Positions 60,523 through 64,000 of a stretch of DNA of 64,000 bases are shown here, piece by piece. Each line of letters begins with the position of its first letter. The first letter of the stretch is position 1. Source of the stretch: Sporosarcina sp. HYO08. GTDB lineage: Bacteria > Bacillota > Bacilli > Bacillales_A > Planococcaceae. The position numbers were made by a program, and so were the translations under genes. Below the pieces are notes generated by a model that was not told the DNA's origin, searched no databases, and saw nothing but the letters and a program-made list of their open reading frames with translations. Location of the stretch: NCBI RefSeq assembly GCF_001563475.1, contig NZ_LPUT01000023.1:310001-374000 (forward strand). Reading direction: 5' to 3'.

Positions 60523-60864
60523 TTATCTTTTCTGTATCGCCAGTCTCGCTGCTTTCTTTTTCGTTTCAGTATAAAGTGCATCCAATTGTACAAAAGCATA
60601 GTGGCTTGTGATTTTCTTTTTAATGAAATCCAGACGCTCTTCTCCATTCAAGGGGAGAAGAATATATAGTTGTTTTCCACTGCGTTCGTTTAATTCTTTT
60701 CCACCAAACGCAAGCAACTTTTCGAAATTATTAATGGCGTGTTCCATTAAGGGAACCACTTTTCGATTTTTGTTAGCGTAACCTGCCTCGATTTCTTCAC
60801 GCATTGCTTCCCATTGTTCAAAAAACGGAGCCAATTGCTGCCGGTCCAATCGTTGATTATTCAT
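60523..60864 (-). CDS. ypoC: YpoC family protein
   Basis: 113 residues from ATG 60864 (MNNQRLDR), AAGG 9 nt upstream. All-helical, charged; position between nth and ponA matches B. subtilis ypoC. Overlaps the nth stop by 8 nt. The function is unknown. Confidence 0.82.
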   Translation of the reverse strand: MNNQRLDRQQLAPFFEQWEAMREEIEAGYANKNRKVVPLMEHAINNFEKLLAFGGKELNERSGKQLYILLPLNGEERLDFIKKKITSHYAFVQLDALYTETKKKAARLAIQKR

Positions 60865-61513
60865 TTGCAACAACCTTCATCCTTTTCTTTCCTTCTCGGC
60901 AAAGTGGTAATAGCGGACATTCCCCGCATGCAGGGTTTTGTGCTTTACAATGATAACGGCCAAAAAAAATAATTTGATGATGCGTATCCGTCCACTTTTC
61001 TCTCGGTGTCCAGCGCATAATTTTTTCTTCGACGGCAAGCGGTGTATCTTTCCATCGATTCATCCCAAGCCGCTTTGCAACGCGTTCGACATGCGTATCA
61101 ACAGCAAGTGCCGGAATGCCGAATGCGTTTGATACAACGACGTTGGCAGTCTTGCGCCCAACGCCCGGAAACGTCATTAAGACATCCCGATTTGCAGGCA
61201 CTTCCCCGCCGTAACTTTCGATCAATAACTCGCTTAAGGCGCGAATATTTTTCGCCTTATTCCGGTACAAACCAATCGAGCGAATATCATTTTGCAGTTC
61301 TTCTATATCAACCGACACATAATCTTCCGGTGTTTTATATTTTTGAAATAAATCCGCTGTGACTCGATTCACTAGAACATCTGTACATTGCGCAGAAAGA
61401 AGTGTTGCAATGAGCAATTCAAAAGGATTGGCGTGAACCAATTCACAATGCGCATCGGGAAACATTTCCGCAAAATTTTCTAAACAAACTTCCCATTGTT
61501 TTTTTGTCAGCAA
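60857..61513 (-). CDS. nth: Endonuclease III
   Basis: 218 residues. DNA glycosylase/AP lyase for oxidised pyrimidines: LLSAQCTD, catalytic lysine in the HhH segment PGVGRKTANVV, catalytic aspartate in AVDTHVERV, and the 4Fe-4S site C-x6-C-x2-C-x5-C (CKAQNPACGECPLLPLC). TTG at 61513 (then LTKKQW) is the start by alignment to B. subtilis MLNLKQ and a GGTGGAGG upstream; the frame is open another 59 codons into dnaD. Confidence 0.95.
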   Translation of the reverse strand: MLTKKQWEVCLENFAEMFPDAHCELVHANPFELLIATLLSAQCTDVLVNRVTADLFQKYKTPEDYVSVDIEELQNDIRSIGLYRNKAKNIRALSELLIESYGGEVPANRDVLMTFPGVGRKTANVVVSNAFGIPALAVDTHVERVAKRLGMNRWKDTPLAVEEKIMRWTPREKWTDTHHQIIFFGRYHCKAQNPACGECPLLPLCREGKKRMKVVANE

Positions 61514-61523
61514 CTGCCTCCAC

Positions 61524-62231
61524 CTACTCTCTTTCGTCCAACCAATTGTAAAATGGTACACGTTTGACTGATACTGTTTTTTGCTGGTCCATTTGACGAA
61601 TACCCGCCCGACGGAACGTTTTCGTTTGTTTCTCAACGTCTTGCAATGTTTTAACGTTTTTCTTTTTCCATTCAAATAAAATCCGATCAATGTAACGAAG
61701 ACTTAGCTTTTGGGCAATGACGGCTTCCTTCAACGCTGCGCGAATAATTTCGGCCGAATGTCCATCTTCGTCAATCCACATCCCGATCGATTCACATTCC
61801 ATAGGAGATAAAAAACGCCCAAACTCTTGTTCAAACAAGGAGAAAATTTCTCCCTCCGAAAGCTTTTTCTTTTCTGCCTCGTCCACTTCTTTTGATAAGG
61901 TAAGCTGATCGACAAGTCGATTCCATAGCGGATAAAGAGAAAATGTTTCATGGATCACACCTGCCCCATCTTCACTTTGCCCGATTTGTAGAAAGCCATG
62001 TTGCATGAGGCGCTGCAAGATCGTCGATACATCATTTTCCGATATATACATTCGATTGGAAAAGTCCGCAGGTGTTGGAAAGCCTTTGCCTTCCGCTTGA
62101 AACGCAATCATATGCATAATAAGCATTGCGTCAATATCTTGAATGCCAAGACGTTTGTATTCGTGAAAAAAAAGCTGGGAAATGTTAACATTTCCCTGCT
62201 CTAACCAAATTCGGAGCCGATCTTCGTGCAT
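61524..62231 (-). CDS. dnaD: DNA replication initiation protein DnaD
   Basis: 235 residues: winged-helix N-terminal domain (~25-95, FPTPADFSNRMYISENDVSTILQRL) and C-terminal DnaB2/DnaD domain (~130-200, LFEQEFGRFLSPMECESIGMWIDEDGHSAEIIRAALKEAV with YIDRILFEWKKKNV). Remodels origin DNA and helps load the helicase with DnaB and DnaI. Followed 10 nt later by nth. Confidence 0.95.
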   Translation of the reverse strand: MHEDRLRIWLEQGNVNISQLFFHEYKRLGIQDIDAMLIMHMIAFQAEGKGFPTPADFSNRMYISENDVSTILQRLMQHGFLQIGQSEDGAGVIHETFSLYPLWNRLVDQLTLSKEVDEAEKKKLSEGEIFSLFEQEFGRFLSPMECESIGMWIDEDGHSAEIIRAALKEAVIAQKLSLRYIDRILFEWKKKNVKTLQDVEKQTKTFRRAGIRQMDQQKTVSVKRVPFYNWLDERE

Positions 62232-62267
62232 ATCCGAACTCCTCTCTATTTCTTTAAGGTATGATCT

Positions 62268-63464
62268 TTATTCCTTCCAATTCACTTCTACGAATTCGTG
62301 TATGCGGCGAATCGCTTCTTCGATCAATTCAATCGATGTCGCATACGATAAGCGAATCGTTTTTGGTGCACCAAAACCAGATCCAGGAATGACTGCCACA
62401 TTCGCCTTCTCAAGTAAAGCCGCTGCAAAATCATCTACATTTTCAAAGCCCGTCTTTTCAACTGCTTCTGAAACTTCTGGCAGCAGGTAGAAAGCACCTT
62501 GCGGCTTTACTACTTTGAAACCAGGAATAGCAGCCAACTGTGGATAGACGCGCTCTAAGCGACTTTCAAAATCTCTTCGCATCGTTTCAACCGCATCTTG
62601 CGGTCCATTATACGCTTCAATCGTTGCATATTGGGAAGTTGTTGTAGGATTGGACGTCGAGTGGCTCGCCAAGTCCGTCATTGCGCGGACAACCGCAGCA
62701 TCCCCGGCAATATAACCGATGCGCCAGCCCGTCATCGAATGCGATTTAGAAACCCCATTAATAATGAACGTTCGATTCTTCGCGTCTTCCGACAACTCTG
62801 CAATGGAAACATGCTTCACGCCACCGTAAATGAGCTTTTCATAAATTTCATCTGAAATAATCCAAACGTCTTTCTCCTTACATACATCCGCAATTTGCTC
62901 AAGCTCATCGCGCGTATAAATCATGCCTGTTGGATTTCCAGGAGAATTCAAAATGACAGCTTTCGTTTTGTCCGTAATGGCATGTCGAATTTGCTCTGCC
63001 GTCACTTTAAATTGTGCTTCAGCTGTTCCTTCAACATGAACCGGTACACCGCCGGCAAGCTTTACTTGCTCCGGGTAACTCACCCAATACGGTGTTGGAA
63101 TGATCACTTCATCACCCGAATCGAGCAATACTTGGAACAATGTATATAAGACGTGCTTCGCACCAATTCCAATGAGTATTTCATTTCTTCCGTATGTTAA
63201 GCCCTGATCCCGCTCTAGCTTTTGAATGACGGCATCTTTTAATGCTGGCAATCCACCAGAAGGCGTATATTTTGTTTTTCCTTCTTTCATCGAACGATAA
63301 GCCGCTTCGATAATATTGTCTGGGGTATTGTAATCAGGCTCACCCGCACCCAAACCGATGACATCAATGCCTGACTCTTTCATCTCTTTCGCTTTTGCCG
63401 TGATCGCCAATGTAGTTGACGGTGATAATGTTTTGACTCTAGCTGCTAATTGTTTTTCCAACAC
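62268..63464 (-). CDS. aspB: Aspartate aminotransferase, class I
   Basis: 398 residues, PLP enzyme. The lysine is in INGVSKSHSMTGWRIGY, with NSPGNPTG and SDEIYEKLIY before it. Converts oxaloacetate and glutamate to aspartate and 2-oxoglutarate. GTG start behind GGGGGAA. It is directly followed by dnaD (36-bp gap); asnS, between them in B. subtilis, is absent. Confidence 0.94.
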   Translation of the reverse strand: MLEKQLAARVKTLSPSTTLAITAKAKEMKESGIDVIGLGAGEPDYNTPDNIIEAAYRSMKEGKTKYTPSGGLPALKDAVIQKLERDQGLTYGRNEILIGIGAKHVLYTLFQVLLDSGDEVIIPTPYWVSYPEQVKLAGGVPVHVEGTAEAQFKVTAEQIRHAITDKTKAVILNSPGNPTGMIYTRDELEQIADVCKEKDVWIISDEIYEKLIYGGVKHVSIAELSEDAKNRTFIINGVSKSHSMTGWRIGYIAGDAAVVRAMTDLASHSTSNPTTTSQYATIEAYNGPQDAVETMRRDFESRLERVYPQLAAIPGFKVVKPQGAFYLLPEVSEAVEKTGFENVDDFAAALLEKANVAVIPGSGFGAPKTIRLSYATSIELIEEAIRRIHEFVEVNWKE

Positions 63465-63499
63465 AATCCATTCCCCCTACCCTTAGTTAAAACAAATCA

Positions 63500-63979
63500 T
63501 TATAAATTTAATATCCGTTTCTTCCATTGTCCATTTTTAAATGATAAATAGACGTAATTCAACTGCCCATTTCCACTTTTAAACGCGATTTCCCACATGG
63601 GATCTTCTTCCATGACCCCAAGTGAGACATGCATCACTTTCTGAACATCCAATTCTTTTTTAACAACATCTAGTGCTTTTTTAGCTGTGATGCCATCTGC
63701 TAATAATACTTCATCATACCGTTCTTGTTTGTTTTTTCCTACAAAGACAGCCTTTTCGTTCCCTTCTTGATCTTTCCCAAATACGGTAACCATCGAATTC
63801 GTACCGTTAAAGATTTCTGTCGACTGAACCGTCACAAGCTGCCCTGACTTAATTGCCACTTCTCTTGCTTTTTCTTCTTCAGTAGCAATAGGTTTGTAAG
63901 CATTGTAAAAAACAAGAATGGTAATGACAGAGGCTAAGGACAACAAGAAGACCGTTATAAATTTAATCCAATTCCACAT
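63500..63979 (-). CDS. ypmB: YpmB-like membrane-anchored PepSY-type protein
   Basis: 159 residues with one N-terminal TM (about 5-25) and an extracytoplasmic domain of the YpmB/DUF5590 type (GITAKKALDVVKKELDV... MWEIAFKSGNGQLNYVYLSFKNGQWKKRI). In B. subtilis ypmB precedes aspB, as here. Function unknown. Confidence 0.85.
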   Translation of the reverse strand: MWNWIKFITVFLLSLASVITILVFYNAYKPIATEEEKAREVAIKSGQLVTVQSTEIFNGTNSMVTVFGKDQEGNEKAVFVGKNKQERYDEVLLADGITAKKALDVVKKELDVQKVMHVSLGVMEEDPMWEIAFKSGNGQLNYVYLSFKNGQWKKRILNL

Positions 63980-64000
63980 CGTGCCGCATGCCTCGTTCTT

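Overview
The window reads as chromosome of a spore-forming, low-GC Bacillota, most likely a Planococcaceae such as Sporosarcina. This rests on Bacillus-type gene order (ypgQ-cspD-ypeQ-ypeP; ypwA-ypvA-ypsC-rnpB-gpsB; yppE-recU-ponA-ypoC-nth-dnaD-aspB-ypmB), spore proteins (YyaC, a YlxY-type deacetylase), a type B RNase P RNA, a proline T-box and frequent GTG/TTG starts with strong ribosome binding sites. No phylogenetic search was possible, so the genus is inference.

Layout. 1-1.5 kb: end of the queuosine precursor operon queC-queD-queE. 1.5-7.7 kb: two hypotheticals, sporulation genes, a Bcr/CflA-type exporter, and a divergent catE-like dioxygenase / CatR-YodB-like thiol regulator pair. 7.7-13.8 kb: a large SF1 helicase with a giant coiled-coil insert, its winged-helix partner, a divergent hypothetical and a deoxyribonucleotidase. 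14.5-18.4 kb: citrate transporter with CitS/CitT-type two-component system. 18.6-25.3 kb: acyltransferase, proBA behind a T-box, ilvA, pseudouridine synthase, niaR. 25.5-35.3 kb: SLH protein, lrgAB, ypgQ, cold shock gene, ypeQ, ypeP, phosphoesterase, sulfurtransferase, dynA. 35.4-39.1 kb: accessory patch with a frameshifted gene, a lipoprotein, a UPF0175/DUF3368 toxin-antitoxin pair and an MFS gene, seeded with a palindromic repeat family. 39.1-47.4 kb: housekeeping enzymes (DJ-1/PfpI, YfhF-type, YfkAB, VOC, YpwA, YpvA, YpsC). 47.5-54.4 kb: rnpB, gpsB, and mrfB/mrfA, which are separated by a 2-kb insert. 54.7-56.9 kb: nirK under an Fnr box, an acetyltransferase and three very small genes. 57-64 kb: recU-ponA (+), then ypoC, nth, dnaD, aspB, ypmB (-).

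Themes. Most genes are housekeeping: cell wall (ponA, gpsB, recU linkage), DNA repair (mrfA, mrfB, nth, recU, ypvA), amino-acid synthesis (proBA, ilvA, aspB). The unusual material is (i) the 2-kb insert between mrfA and mrfB, carrying an M23 endolysin-like gene and flanked by an imperfect duplication of the mrfB 5' end; (ii) the helicase/winged-helix operon; (iii) a 252-bp element with terminal inverted repeats holding several hairpins; (iv) an ~85-bp palindromic repeat present three times within 4 kb; and (v) several genes of 22-59 codons with good ribosome binding sites.
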